A DNA stretch of 64,000 bases from assembly GCF_024220175.1 (NCBI RefSeq), contig NZ_CP098502.1, positions 4,716,514-4,780,513 on the forward strand, read 5' to 3'. Under the pieces are notes generated by a model. It saw only the letters and a list, made by a program, of their open reading frames with translations, searched no databases and was not told the DNA's origin. The DNA comes from Paraconexibacter antarcticus. GTDB taxonomy: Bacteria; Actinomycetota; Thermoleophilia; Solirubrobacterales; Solirubrobacteraceae. Shown here piece by piece: positions 46,291-55,683 of the stretch (position 1 is its first letter; each line of letters begins with the position of its first letter). Position numbers and translations under genes: made by a program.

Positions 46291-47313
46291 ATGCCCCGAC
46301 GTACCCCGATCGCCGCGCTGCTCGCCGGCGCCACCCTGCTCACGGTGGGCCTTCCCGCCGCCCACGCCGCCTCACCCGCGTCGGTCCAGTCGCAGGTCGG
46401 CGCGCACCTCAAGCACGCGCAGGCCGACGCGAAGAAGGTCACGCGCCTCACCCGCCGCGGTGACGCGACGGGCGCCCGCAAGGCGCTGAAGCGCGCCCGC
46501 CACGAGGCCGTCGCCGCCGCCCGCGGCGCCCGCGTCCTCGCCGCCGACGCCCAGGACAGCCCGGCCGCCGCCAACACGGCGATCATGTCGCTCGCCGCCG
46601 CCGCCGGGACCTACGGCGACGCGCTGCAGCGCTTCTCGAGCCTCATCCCGAGCGCCGACAGCCCCGCGCTGCAGCAGTCCCTCGCCGGCGCCCTCCCGGG
46701 CACCGTCGCCGGGCACGACCAGCTCGTCGCCGAGCTGACGACGCTCGTGAACGAGCTCTCCGGCCAGGCGCAGGCGTTCGCCGCCCAGGCCCTCGCCGCC
46801 CTCCAGGCCGCCGCGCCCGTCCAGGTGCAGCAGATCGCGACGGTCGCCGGCCTCCCCGACCTGCCGACGCAGATCACGACGATCATCCAGCAGGCGCTCG
46901 CGTCCGCCACGACGGCGCTGCAGACCGGCCTGTCGAGCCTGACCGCGACGCTCCCGGCCCTGCCGGCCCCGGCCGGGGCGCAGGTCACGACCGCGCTGAG
47001 CTCGATCACCGCGGCGATGCAGCAGCTCCTCCCGCTCCTCCAGCAGGTCATGGGCATCGCGACGGACACCGCGACGGCCGGCATCCAGCAGGCGAGCGGC
47101 CTCATCCAGGGCCTGCTCGGCGGCCTCCTCGGGAACTTCCCGGGCGGCGGCACCGGCGGCTCGACGGGCGGGACGGCGCCCGCCGGCGGCAGCACCGCGA
47201 CGGGCGGCCTCGGCGGGCTCTTCGGTGGCCTGCTGCAGCTCCCGCTCTCGCTCCCGCAGGGCATCCTCGGCGGGCTCTCCGGGCTGCTCAGCCCGCTCGG
47301 CCTGATCCGCTAG
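46291..47313 (+). CDS. Secreted Ala/Gln-rich helical protein under a c-di-GMP riboswitch
   Basis: The 340-residue protein has a signal peptide (AALLAGATLLTVGLPAAHAA). An Ala/Lys-rich helical region follows (about 30-100), then long Ala/Gln/Thr helices (QAQAFAAQALAALQAAAPVQ, IQQALASATTALQTGL) and a Gly/Leu-rich C-terminus (GGLGGLFGGLLQLPLSLPQG). No enzymatic motif is seen. It resembles a structural or surface-associated protein; a biofilm or matrix role is inferred from the riboswitch. The Shine-Dalgarno AGGAGAA is 11 bases before the ATG. Confidence 0.75.
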   Translation: MPRRTPIAALLAGATLLTVGLPAAHAASPASVQSQVGAHLKHAQADAKKVTRLTRRGDATGARKALKRARHEAVAAARGARVLAADAQDSPAAANTAIMSLAAAAGTYGDALQRFSSLIPSADSPALQQSLAGALPGTVAGHDQLVAELTTLVNELSGQAQAFAAQALAALQAAAPVQVQQIATVAGLPDLPTQITTIIQQALASATTALQTGLSSLTATLPALPAPAGAQVTTALSSITAAMQQLLPLLQQVMGIATDTATAGIQQASGLIQGLLGGLLGNFPGGGTGGSTGGTAPAGGSTATGGLGGLFGGLLQLPLSLPQGILGGLSGLLSPLGLIR

Positions 47314-47386
47314 CGGCGCGCCGCTCAGCGCTCGTGCGGTCGACCGCCCACCCGGCGGGCGACCGCGCGATCGATCGAGGTCCGGC

Positions 47387-49360
47387 TCAGACGTCGATGG
47401 CCGAGCCCATCGTCACCGTGCGCTCCTCGGGGAGCCCGAAGTAGGCGACCGGGCTCGCCGCGTTGCGCGAGATCCCGATGAAGAGGCGCTTGCGCCACTG
47501 CCGCATCCCCGGGGCGTGCGTCCGCCGGATCGTGATGCGGGAGAGGAAGTAGGACGCCTCGGCGACGTCGATCGCGCCCTCCACCCCGAGCTCCGCGGCC
47601 AGGCGCAGCGTCGCCGGCACGTCGGGCTCGTCCTGGAAGCCGAAGCGCGCGGTGATGTGGGTGATGCCGTCGTCGCCGTAGCCGAGGTCGTCGATCGTGA
47701 TGCGGTCCTCGGGGTGGACGTAGGGGACGCGCAGCGTCTGGATCGAGAGGACGACGGTGACGGCGTGGAGCGTGTGGTTGTGCTCGACGTTCGCCCGCAG
47801 CGCGAGCGGCGTCGTGTGGAGGTTCGCGTTGAGGAAGACGGCCGTGCCCTCGACCCGGTGGGGCGGCGGGTCCATCGCGTGGATCTCGTCGATGAAGGCC
47901 TGCAGCGGGCCCTCGATCTCCGTGCGCTTGTCGGTGACGATCATGCGGCCGCGCTGCCAGGTGATGAGGACCGTGAAGACGAGCGCGGCGATCACGAGCG
48001 GGAGCCAGCCGCCGTGGACGACCTTCGTGAGGTTCGCCGAGAAGAACGTCAGGTCGACCGTGAGCATGGCGGCCGCCGCGGGGACGACGATGCGCGGGGA
48101 GACCCGCCACTTCGAGACGGCGATCGTCGAGAAGAGGATCGTCGTGAGGACGAACGTGCCGGTGACCGCGATGCCGTACGCGGACGCGAGGTGCTCGGAG
48201 CTCCCGAACCCGGCGACGATCGCGACGACGGCGACGAACAGCCCCCAGTTCACCGCCGGGACGTACACCTGCCCGACCTCGTGCTCGGACGTGTGCCGGA
48301 TGGTGAGCCGCGGGAGGAAGCCGAGCTGCACCGCCTGGCGCGTGACGGCGAACGCGCCGGAGATCATCGACTGCGACGCGATGACCGTCGCGACGGTCGC
48401 GAGCAGCACCATCGGGACCCGGCCCCACTGCGGGACGAGGAGGAAGAACGGGTTGTCGATCGCCGACGGCGTGTGGATGATGAGCGCGCCCTGCCCGATG
48501 TAGTTGAGCATCAGGGCCGGGAAGACGAGCCCGAACCACGCGCGGCGGATCGGCTCGCGCCCGAAGTGGCCCATGTCCGCGAAGAGCGCCTCGGCGCCGG
48601 TGACCGCGAGGACGATCGACCCCATCGCGATGAACGCCGTGCCGCCGTGGTCGAGGAAGAATTGCGCGCCGTACGTCGGCGACAGCACGCGGAGGATCCC
48701 CGGGTGCTGCCCGATCTGCGCGAGGCCGCTCACCGCGAGGATCGCGAACCACAGGAGCATGACCGGGCCGAAGAGCCGGCCGACGACGCCGGTCCCGAAG
48801 CGCTGGATCGAGAACAGGAGCGTGAGGACGACGAGCGTGATCGGGATGACGACCGAGTGCAGGCTCGGGGAGACGACCTTCAGCCCCTCGACCGCCGAGA
48901 GGACCGAGATCGCCGGCGTGATCATCCCGTCGCCGTAGAAGAGCGCGGCGCCGAAGATGCCGAGCGCGACGAGGACCATGTTGCGGGCCCGTCCCCCGAG
49001 GCGCAGCTCCTGCACCTGGGCGATGAGGGCCATGATGCCGCCCTCGCCCTCGTTGTCCGCCCGCATGACGAATAGGACGTACTTCACCGAGACGATGACG
49101 GTGAGCGACCAGACCATGAGCGAGAGGACGCCGTAGACGTCCGCGCTCGTCGCCTTCACCGCGTGGTGGTCGGCGTGGAAGACGGTCTGCACCGCGTAGA
49201 GCGGGCTCGTCCCGATGTCGCCGAAGACGACCCCGAGGGCGCCGAGCGTGAGCGCGGCCATCCCGGCGCGGGTGGCGCCGCCGTGGCCGGCGCCGGCCGC
49301 GGTCGCGTCCGCCGAGCCCTCCGCGTGGGGGTCGGGCTCTGTGGATGCGGGGTCCGCCAT
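47387..49360 (-). CDS. kup: Kup-type potassium uptake protein
   Basis: The 657-residue protein has twelve predicted membrane segments in the first 450 residues and a cytoplasmic C-terminal domain, as in Kup/Trk. Landmarks are LGVVFGDIGTSPLYAVQTVF, VRADNEGEGGIMAL, FYGDGMITPAISVLSAVEGL and TGAEALFADMGHFGR. It imports K+ with H+. It lies 46 bp downstream of the WS/DGAT gene on the same strand but appears to have its own -10 element. Confidence 0.95.
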   Translation of the reverse strand: MADPASTEPDPHAEGSADATAAGAGHGGATRAGMAALTLGALGVVFGDIGTSPLYAVQTVFHADHHAVKATSADVYGVLSLMVWSLTVIVSVKYVLFVMRADNEGEGGIMALIAQVQELRLGGRARNMVLVALGIFGAALFYGDGMITPAISVLSAVEGLKVVSPSLHSVVIPITLVVLTLLFSIQRFGTGVVGRLFGPVMLLWFAILAVSGLAQIGQHPGILRVLSPTYGAQFFLDHGGTAFIAMGSIVLAVTGAEALFADMGHFGREPIRRAWFGLVFPALMLNYIGQGALIIHTPSAIDNPFFLLVPQWGRVPMVLLATVATVIASQSMISGAFAVTRQAVQLGFLPRLTIRHTSEHEVGQVYVPAVNWGLFVAVVAIVAGFGSSEHLASAYGIAVTGTFVLTTILFSTIAVSKWRVSPRIVVPAAAAMLTVDLTFFSANLTKVVHGGWLPLVIAALVFTVLITWQRGRMIVTDKRTEIEGPLQAFIDEIHAMDPPPHRVEGTAVFLNANLHTTPLALRANVEHNHTLHAVTVVLSIQTLRVPYVHPEDRITIDDLGYGDDGITHITARFGFQDEPDVPATLRLAAELGVEGAIDVAEASYFLSRITIRRTHAPGMRQWRKRLFIGISRNAASPVAYFGLPEERTVTMGSAIDV

Positions 49361-49369
49361 GCGCCGCCC

Positions 49370-49375
49370 ACCCTA
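49370..49375 (-). promoter_or_regulatory. Probable -10 element (TAGGGT) of kup
   Basis: On the minus strand TAGGGT lies 9 nt before the kup ATG at 49360. Confidence 0.45.
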
Positions 49376-49406
49376 CGAGAGGGCGCAGCGGCGGGCGGTG
49401 CGCCGC

Positions 49407-50831
49407 TCAGGCCGGCGCGGCCGCCACGTGCTGCGGCACGACGGCGAGGACCTCGTCGAACCCCTCGCGCAGGCAGCGCTCGAACCGCGGGGCGTCGGTG
49501 ATCGCCGCCGGGTCGAGGTTCACTCCGATGCAGCAGCCGTCGAGGTGGGAGACGAGCGTGATCATCGCCGCGCACCCCGGGAGCGGCCCGAACGGGTAGG
49601 CCTTGAGGATCTTCGCGCCCGCGAGGTAGCGGGGCTCCTGCAGGCCGGGGACGTTCGAGGCCTGCAGGTCGTTCGCCTTCGTGAGGTTGCCGGCGACCTG
49701 CGAGATGACCGGGCCGGGCAGCCGCGAGAGCACGGGAGCCATGTGCGCGAGCGCGGCGACCGCCGGCTCGGCGCGGGCGCGGATGACCATCGCGCCGATC
49801 GCCCGCATCCGGGCTGACGGGTCGGCGATCGACACCGGCCCGGCGAAGCGGGCGCCGACGAAGCGGTTGCCGCCGTCCGGGTCGTCGGCGCGCCGGACCG
49901 AGATCGGCATCGCGAAGGGGATGCGGTCGACGGGGACGCCGAGCTCCTCGTGGTAGCGGCGGTAGCCGCCGAGGACCGCGGCGAGGAACGCGTCGTTCAG
50001 CGAGCCGCCGACGGACTTCGCGGCGGCGCGCAGCGGGGCGAAGGGGACGTCGAGCGTCGCGAACCGCCACGACAGGCTGCGTCCGGCGAGCAGCGGCGAG
50101 CCCACCGCGTCGGGGTCCCCCAGGACGCGCTGCAGCGACGCGGCGAACTTCGCGGCGTCGACCGCCGACCGCCGCGGGTGCCGCGCCGCGCCGAGGACCG
50201 ACACCGCGGTGCCGAGCGTCGCGGGCAGGCCGCGCACGTCCCGCTCAACCTGGCGGACGAGGACGTCGGTCGGGGTCGTCCGCTCGGCCGGGAGCGGCGC
50301 CGGCTGCGGCTTGTCGGGGTTGGTTTCGCGCCGCGTCGAGTGGAGCATCGCCAGCAGCTGCACGGCGCCGAGGCCGTCGGTCGTCGCGTGGTGGAGCTTG
50401 AGCAGGAACGCGGCCTGCCCGTCCGGGAGACCCTCGATGAGGATCGCCTCCCACGGCGAGCGGGAGCGGTCGAACGGCACCATCGCGAGCTGCTCGGCGA
50501 GCCGCAGCGCGGCGTCCCAGTCGGCGTCGCCGGGCAGGCGGACGCGTCGCACGTGGTAGTGCAGGTCGAAGTCCCGGTCGACGACCCAGGCCGGATGCCC
50601 GAGCCCGAGCGCCGGCTCGACGACCCGCTGGCGGAAGCGCGGCACGAGCCGCGTCGCCCAGTCCACCGCGGCGAGGAAGCGGTCCCAGTCGGGCGTCGTG
50701 TCGAGCAGCTCGAGCGAGCAGATCGTCGACCGCAGGCGCGGGTCGGCCTCCGCCCGCCACATGAGGGCCTCCAGCGCGTTCATCTCGCGGGCCTGGCCCC
50801 ACACCCCGGGCTGCGCAGCGTCGTCGGCCAT
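49407..50831 (-). CDS. Wax ester synthase/diacylglycerol acyltransferase (WS/DGAT)
   Basis: The 474-residue protein has the acyltransferase motif LLKLHHATTDGLGAVQLL (HHxxxDG) and the C-terminal WS/DGAT domain (NVPGLQEPRYLAGAKILKAYPFGPLPG). The enzyme makes triacylglycerol or wax esters from acyl-CoA and diacylglycerol or fatty alcohol at the membrane. It is the last gene of the plsB-plsC-gpsA operon, starting one base after the gpsA stop, so triacylglycerol is the more likely product. Confidence 0.93.
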   Translation of the reverse strand: MADDAAQPGVWGQAREMNALEALMWRAEADPRLRSTICSLELLDTTPDWDRFLAAVDWATRLVPRFRQRVVEPALGLGHPAWVVDRDFDLHYHVRRVRLPGDADWDAALRLAEQLAMVPFDRSRSPWEAILIEGLPDGQAAFLLKLHHATTDGLGAVQLLAMLHSTRRETNPDKPQPAPLPAERTTPTDVLVRQVERDVRGLPATLGTAVSVLGAARHPRRSAVDAAKFAASLQRVLGDPDAVGSPLLAGRSLSWRFATLDVPFAPLRAAAKSVGGSLNDAFLAAVLGGYRRYHEELGVPVDRIPFAMPISVRRADDPDGGNRFVGARFAGPVSIADPSARMRAIGAMVIRARAEPAVAALAHMAPVLSRLPGPVISQVAGNLTKANDLQASNVPGLQEPRYLAGAKILKAYPFGPLPGCAAMITLVSHLDGCCIGVNLDPAAITDAPRFERCLREGFDEVLAVVPQHVAAAPA

Positions 50832-50832
50832 G

Positions 50833-51843
50833 TCAGGCGACCTCGTCGATCTCGTGTTCGGCGGCCGCCCGGAGCAGGCCGCGGTAGGCCTCGCGCGGGT
50901 GGCGCCCGTCGTTGACGACCGCGTCGACCTCGGCGGCGATCGGCATGATCACGTCGTACTCACGCGCGAGCTCCATGACGGTCGCGGCCGTCTTGACGCC
51001 CTCGGCGACCTGGTTCATCTCCTCGATGATCTGCTCGAGGGACTTGTCGCGGGCGAGCTCCTCCCCCACGCGCCGGTTGCGCGAGAGGGGGCTCATGCAG
51101 GTCGCCATGAGGTCGCCGAGCCCGGTGAGCCCGGCGAACGTCCGCTCCTGCGCGCCCATCGCGACGCCGAGGCGGGTGATCTCCGACAGCCCGCGGGTGA
51201 GGACCATGGCGCGCGTGTTGTCGCCGGTCCCGAGGCCCTCGGACATCCCGGCGGCGATCGCGATGATGTTCTTCAGCACGCCGCCGAGCTCGGACCCGAG
51301 GAGGTCCTCGTTGCGGTAGACGCGGAAGCGCCGGCCGGAGAAGAGCGGCTGCAGGGCGCACGCCACCGCCGCGTCCGGGAGCGCGACGACCGCGGCCGCG
51401 GCCTTGCCGTCGAGGACCTCGCGGGCGAGGTTCGGCCCGGCGAGCAGCCCGACGGGGTGGCCGGGAAACGCCTCGGCGATGACCTCGGTCGGGCGCATCC
51501 GCGTCCCCATCTCCAGGCCCTTGGCGAGCGAGAGCACCGGCACCCACGGGCGCACGTGCGGCGCCGCCTCCGCCAGCGCGCTGCGCATCGCCTGGGTCGG
51601 GACGCCGACGACGAGGACGTCCGCCCACTCCGCGGCCTCGCGCAGATCGGACGTCGCCCGCAGCGACTCGGGCAGCGGGCGGTCCTCGAGGTAGCGCGAG
51701 TTCGTGTGCTGCTCGTTGATCTCCGCCACCGTGTTCTCGTCGCGGGCCCACAGGAGGGTGGGCGTGTTCGCCGCCGCGAGCGTGGCGACCGTCGTCCCCC
51801 ACGAGCCGCCGCCGAGGACGGCCACCTGGACCGGGCGACTCAT
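50833..51843 (-). CDS. gpsA: Glycerol-3-phosphate dehydrogenase [NAD(P)+]
   Basis: The 336-residue protein has the Rossmann motif [19 protein letters not shown], the [11 protein letters not shown] segment and the catalytic region [29 protein letters not shown] with the active lysine. It reduces dihydroxyacetone phosphate to sn-glycerol 3-phosphate, the substrate of the PlsB encoded upstream. Its ATG overlaps the stop of the HAD-plsC gene (ATGA). Confidence 0.96.
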   Translation of the reverse strand: MSRPVQVAVLGGGSWGTTVATLAAANTPTLLWARDENTVAEINEQHTNSRYLEDRPLPESLRATSDLREAAEWADVLVVGVPTQAMRSALAEAAPHVRPWVPVLSLAKGLEMGTRMRPTEVIAEAFPGHPVGLLAGPNLAREVLDGKAAAAVVALPDAAVACALQPLFSGRRFRVYRNEDLLGSELGGVLKNIIAIAAGMSEGLGTGDNTRAMVLTRGLSEITRLGVAMGAQERTFAGLTGLGDLMATCMSPLSRNRRVGEELARDKSLEQIIEEMNQVAEGVKTAATVMELAREYDVIMPIAAEVDAVVNDGRHPREAYRGLLRAAAEHEIDEVA

Positions 51844-53306
51844 CGCCGCAGCTCCAGGCGCGGGCCGGCGGGCCAGTCGGCGAGCGTCTCGAGGAAGAGG
51901 CCGCGCACCTCCTCGACGTGGTCGTCGATCGTTCCCACCGTCCAGCGGCGCGTGTCGATCGGGGGATGCACGACGACCTCGACGGTGCCGGGGTGCATGA
52001 CCTGCGCCCCCCGCCACATGACCTCGCCGGCGTTTCGGATGACGATCGGGACCATCGGGACCTCCGCCTGCATGGCGATGTGGAAGGCGCCCTTCTTGAA
52101 GCGCCCGAGACGTGGGGTGGCCGACCGGGTGCCCTCCGGGGCGATGACGAGGGACATCCCCTCGCCCCGGACCTTGTCGACCGCGGGCTGGATCGCCTGC
52201 CGGGCCTGCGCGGTGTTGCCGCGTTCGACGAACGCGACCCCGGCGAGCTGGAAGAGCTGCCCCCAGCCCGGGATGTTCTTTACCTCCTTCTTCGCGACGC
52301 CGGTGAAGCCGCCGCGCAGGAGCTTCATGACGAGGATCGGGTCGATCTTGCTCTGGTGGTTGAAGACGAAGACGGCCGGGCGCGCGGACCACAGGTGCTC
52401 GGCGCCGCGCACGACCTTCACGTCGATGCCGGCGATCGCGAGGCCGACGTCCGCCCCGACCCCGCCGGTGATCTCCAGGAGCTGCTCGCGATCCCGGTTG
52501 AGGAGCGAGAGGCCGAGGCCCGCGCCGAACGACGCGGCGAACGCCCCGTAGAAGCCGATGGTCCGGGCGACGTCGCGGACCCCGGGCGTCCCCCCGCGCG
52601 AGACGCAGTCGAGGATCGGCCACTCGCGCCGGGTCGCCTCCCGGCGCAGGACCCGGTGCGGCGCGACGGCGACCGGGTGGCCGACCGCCTCGAGGAACGG
52701 GATGTCCTCCGCGCCGTTGGAGTACGCGAAGGAGGCGTCGAGGTCGAGGTCCTCGACCGCGGCCATCGCGCGGACTGCGTCCGCCTTGCCCCGCGACCAC
52801 AGCGGCGGGCCGCCGGGCCGGCCCGTGACGATGCCGTCCGCGATCTCGATCGGCGTGCAGAGGACGTGGTCGATGCCGAGCTCCTTCGCCATCGGGACGA
52901 CCTGGAAGCGGGTGGCGGACGAGGCGAGCGCGACCGTGTGGCCCTTCGCCTGATGGGCCCGGATGAGCTCCCACGCCTCGACGTGCAGCCGGCTGGCGAT
53001 GTCGTGCTTGAAGAGGCTCGCGCCGAGGGCGTCGAGCTCGTCCTGCGTCTTGCCCTTCCAGGCGGCGAGCGAGAGGCCGAGGAAGCGCTCGAAGTCCTCG
53101 GGCGACTCGACCCCCTGCACGCTCATGAGCAGCGTCCTGGCGATCTCGATCGGCCCGATGTCGAGGCCGAGGATCCGGTGCCGGTAGAAGGCCTGCGCGC
53201 TGTAGCCGGTGATGACGGTGCCGTCATAGTCGAAGAACGCGCCGATCTGCGGGCCGTCGGGCGCGGCCTCGATCGCGGCGAGGCGCTCGTCAAGCGGCGT
53301 CGGCAT
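51840..53306 (-). CDS. plsC: Bifunctional HAD-IB hydrolase/1-acylglycerol-3-phosphate acyltransferase
   Basis: The 488-residue fusion begins with a HAD-IB domain (about residues 20-245): [32 protein letters not shown] and [16 protein letters not shown] hydrophobic stretch ([21 protein letters not shown]) leads into a PlsC domain with [15 protein letters not shown] (HxxxxD) and [16 protein letters not shown] similar fusion is known in mycobacteria. The acyltransferase makes phosphatidic acid; the phosphatase substrate is unproven. It starts inside the end of plsB with a 17-bp overlap. Confidence 0.92.
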   Translation of the reverse strand: MPTPLDERLAAIEAAPDGPQIGAFFDYDGTVITGYSAQAFYRHRILGLDIGPIEIARTLLMSVQGVESPEDFERFLGLSLAAWKGKTQDELDALGASLFKHDIASRLHVEAWELIRAHQAKGHTVALASSATRFQVVPMAKELGIDHVLCTPIEIADGIVTGRPGGPPLWSRGKADAVRAMAAVEDLDLDASFAYSNGAEDIPFLEAVGHPVAVAPHRVLRREATRREWPILDCVSRGGTPGVRDVARTIGFYGAFAASFGAGLGLSLLNRDREQLLEITGGVGADVGLAIAGIDVKVVRGAEHLWSARPAVFVFNHQSKIDPILVMKLLRGGFTGVAKKEVKNIPGWGQLFQLAGVAFVERGNTAQARQAIQPAVDKVRGEGMSLVIAPEGTRSATPRLGRFKKGAFHIAMQAEVPMVPIVIRNAGEVMWRGAQVMHPGTVEVVVHPPIDTRRWTVGTIDDHVEEVRGLFLETLADWPAGPRLELRR

Positions 53307-55584
53307 AGAGCACCCCCTCGAGGAGCTTCGCGTCGAGCTCGCCGATCCGGACCAGGCGCCTGCGGATCTCGCGGACCTCGTCCCGCCAGGCCTCACGGGC
53401 GACGCGGACGTCGTCCCGGCCGGGGTCGACGACGTCGCGGTTGGCGGCCAGGCGCATCGCCGCGGCGAAGAGCTCCTGCGACACCGACTCCGGCCCGTGG
53501 AGGCGCCCCTGGAGGACCATCTGCCGGCCGACGCCGAGGCAGCGGTCGATGAACGCGGACTGGTCGACGGCCTCGCGCGACGGCGTCGCGGCGAGCTGCT
53601 CGGCGACGACGAGCTGCGCGTCGAAGAACGAGCGCAGCGCCCGGTCGGCGACGAGCGTGCGCCGGCCGGCGAGCAGCCGGTCCGGCCCACCGGGCTCGGC
53701 GATCCGCTGCTGCCACTCGGGGTCGATGTTCTCGAGCTCCTGGTTCATCTCCTCGAGGAACGCGCGCTTGGTCCCGAAGAAGAACTCGAACTTCAGGAGG
53801 TCGCGGAGGGCGAGCGCGTCGTCCGTCGCGACGGTGAGCGCCGCGTCCGGCTCCGGCGGGTGCTGGGAGAGCCGGACGAGCGCGAGCTCGACGATCGCGC
53901 GGATGATGAAGTGGTGCAGCGCGCCGTTGCGGTAGAAGGCGGCGACGTGGTGACGGCCCTCGGCGATCTGCCAGACGGGCTCGGTGCCGCCCTCGTAGCA
54001 GCTGACGACGCCGGCGTTCTCGAGCGCGTCGAGGACCCCGCGGACCGACGCCGGGCGGCGGAGCTCGTCGACGGTGCCGGGGATGCGGCGCCAGGCGACG
54101 TGGTCGAGGAGCGGCGTGAGGACCCGCATGACCTGGTCGAGCGTCAGGGCGCGGTCGCGCACGCCGAGGAGCGCCAGGGTCACGAGCGAGGTCGACGCGA
54201 GCGGCGTCGCCCGGTTGATGCCGTCGCAGATGCGGAAGGCGACCTTCTCGAGCTGGGCGCGGCCCTCGCCGGCCTCCTCGAGCGCGCCCTTGAGCGAGAA
54301 CGGGTCACCGAAGCGGACCTGCGCGGTGCCCGAGTTCGAGCGCTGGGCGTTGATGTAGTTCGCGAACCACTTCAGGCCCTCGCTCTGCTTCTTCGCGCCG
54401 CCCTGCTCGGCGGCCATCGCGCCGACCTCGTGGAGCTGGTCGTAGACCATCGAGACGGGGACGAGCATGACGTCGTCGACCCGCGGGTCGTCGAGCGCCT
54501 TCGCGAGATAGGCGAGGAGGCCGAACTTCGGCGGGCGCAGCTTGCCGGTGCGGGTGCGGCCGCCCTCGAGGTACCACTCGATGTTGAAGCGCTTCGCCGC
54601 GAGGTGCGCGAGGTACTCGCGGACGGCGAGCTTGTAGACCTGGTCGTCGCCGAACGTCCGCCGGATGAAGATGATCCCGGCGCGCTTGCCGAGCGGGCCG
54701 ATCGGCCAGAACGCCATGTTCGCGCCGCCGAGGACGTGGTTGCGCGGGAAGTCGTGGTCGTGGAGGACCTGGGCGAGGACGAGCGGGTCCGCGTAGGAGC
54801 GGTGCGACGGCAGGAAGACGAGCGGATGGCGGCGGTTGAGCTCGCGCAGCCGCTCGAGGCTCTCGGAGTCGACGTCGACGTCCCAGGCGTTCGCGTGCAT
54901 CGGCCGCATGACCGCGCGGAAGGCGTCGATCGCCGGGCGGCTCTGGACGGCGGCGACCTCCTGCAGACAGTCGGTCGCCTCGGCGAGCACCTCCTCGAAC
55001 GGGCGATCGAGCTTCTCGGCGAGGACGGACACCTTCGTGCGGAAGGTGTGCGACGCGGTGATCTGCTCCGCGACGAGCCGCGGGACCTTGTAGCGGTCGC
55101 CGACGATCTGGCGCTCGGCGCGCTCGCACGCGAGCTCGGCCTGCCGGGCCACGAAGGCGGCGAACGCCTCGCCGCCGGCGGTGCGGCCCGCGTGCTCGCG
55201 GAAGCGGCGCCGCAGCTCGAGCGCGTGCGCCGGCTCCCCGGCGGTGACGCGGGCGCGGTCGGGCTCGCGCCGGGCGATGACCTTCTGCACCGCGCCCCAC
55301 GGCCGGTGCGGGTTCGTCAGCGCGAGGAGGTCGGCGACCCGGACGGTGCGGTCGCCGTCGCGCTCACGCGGGAGCCACGTGACGCGGACCGGCAGGACGA
55401 GCGGGTCGTCACCGCGCTCGAGCCGGCCACGGAGCTCCGGTGCGGCCCGGTCGAGGGTCTCGGCGCCGGGGTGGTGCTCCCGCGCCCAGGCGTCGATGAG
55501 CTCGCGCTCGGTCCCGGTGCGCGCGTCGACGAGCAGGACGACGGGGTCGCCCGTCGCGGGTGGGGTCTGCGTGACGGTCGCCAT
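53290..55584 (-). CDS. plsB: Glycerol-3-phosphate 1-O-acyltransferase PlsB
   Basis: The 764-residue protein is PlsB-like in length and motifs: FLPSHRSYADPLVLAQVL (HxxxxD, block I), GIIFIRRTFGDDQVYKL (block II), WYLEGGRTRTGKLRPP (block III) and VMLVPVSMVYDQL (block IV). It acylates sn-glycerol 3-phosphate at the membrane to give lysophosphatidate. It is the first gene of a four-gene glycerolipid operon. ATG 55584 (MATVTQTP) was chosen over an in-frame upstream ATG at 55668 because that extension is basic and atypical. Confidence 0.93.
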   Translation of the reverse strand: MATVTQTPPATGDPVVLLVDARTGTERELIDAWAREHHPGAETLDRAAPELRGRLERGDDPLVLPVRVTWLPRERDGDRTVRVADLLALTNPHRPWGAVQKVIARREPDRARVTAGEPAHALELRRRFREHAGRTAGGEAFAAFVARQAELACERAERQIVGDRYKVPRLVAEQITASHTFRTKVSVLAEKLDRPFEEVLAEATDCLQEVAAVQSRPAIDAFRAVMRPMHANAWDVDVDSESLERLRELNRRHPLVFLPSHRSYADPLVLAQVLHDHDFPRNHVLGGANMAFWPIGPLGKRAGIIFIRRTFGDDQVYKLAVREYLAHLAAKRFNIEWYLEGGRTRTGKLRPPKFGLLAYLAKALDDPRVDDVMLVPVSMVYDQLHEVGAMAAEQGGAKKQSEGLKWFANYINAQRSNSGTAQVRFGDPFSLKGALEEAGEGRAQLEKVAFRICDGINRATPLASTSLVTLALLGVRDRALTLDQVMRVLTPLLDHVAWRRIPGTVDELRRPASVRGVLDALENAGVVSCYEGGTEPVWQIAEGRHHVAAFYRNGALHHFIIRAIVELALVRLSQHPPEPDAALTVATDDALALRDLLKFEFFFGTKRAFLEEMNQELENIDPEWQQRIAEPGGPDRLLAGRRTLVADRALRSFFDAQLVVAEQLAATPSREAVDQSAFIDRCLGVGRQMVLQGRLHGPESVSQELFAAAMRLAANRDVVDPGRDDVRVAREAWRDEVREIRRRLVRIGELDAKLLEGVLYADAA

Positions 55585-55683
55585 ACCAGCGAGCCTCTCC
55601 GGTCTCCCCGCGCGGGTCAACGTGGCGCGCCGACGAACCGGCGGGGGGCGCGGTCGTGCACCGAGCACAAACCGGCCCCGCGA

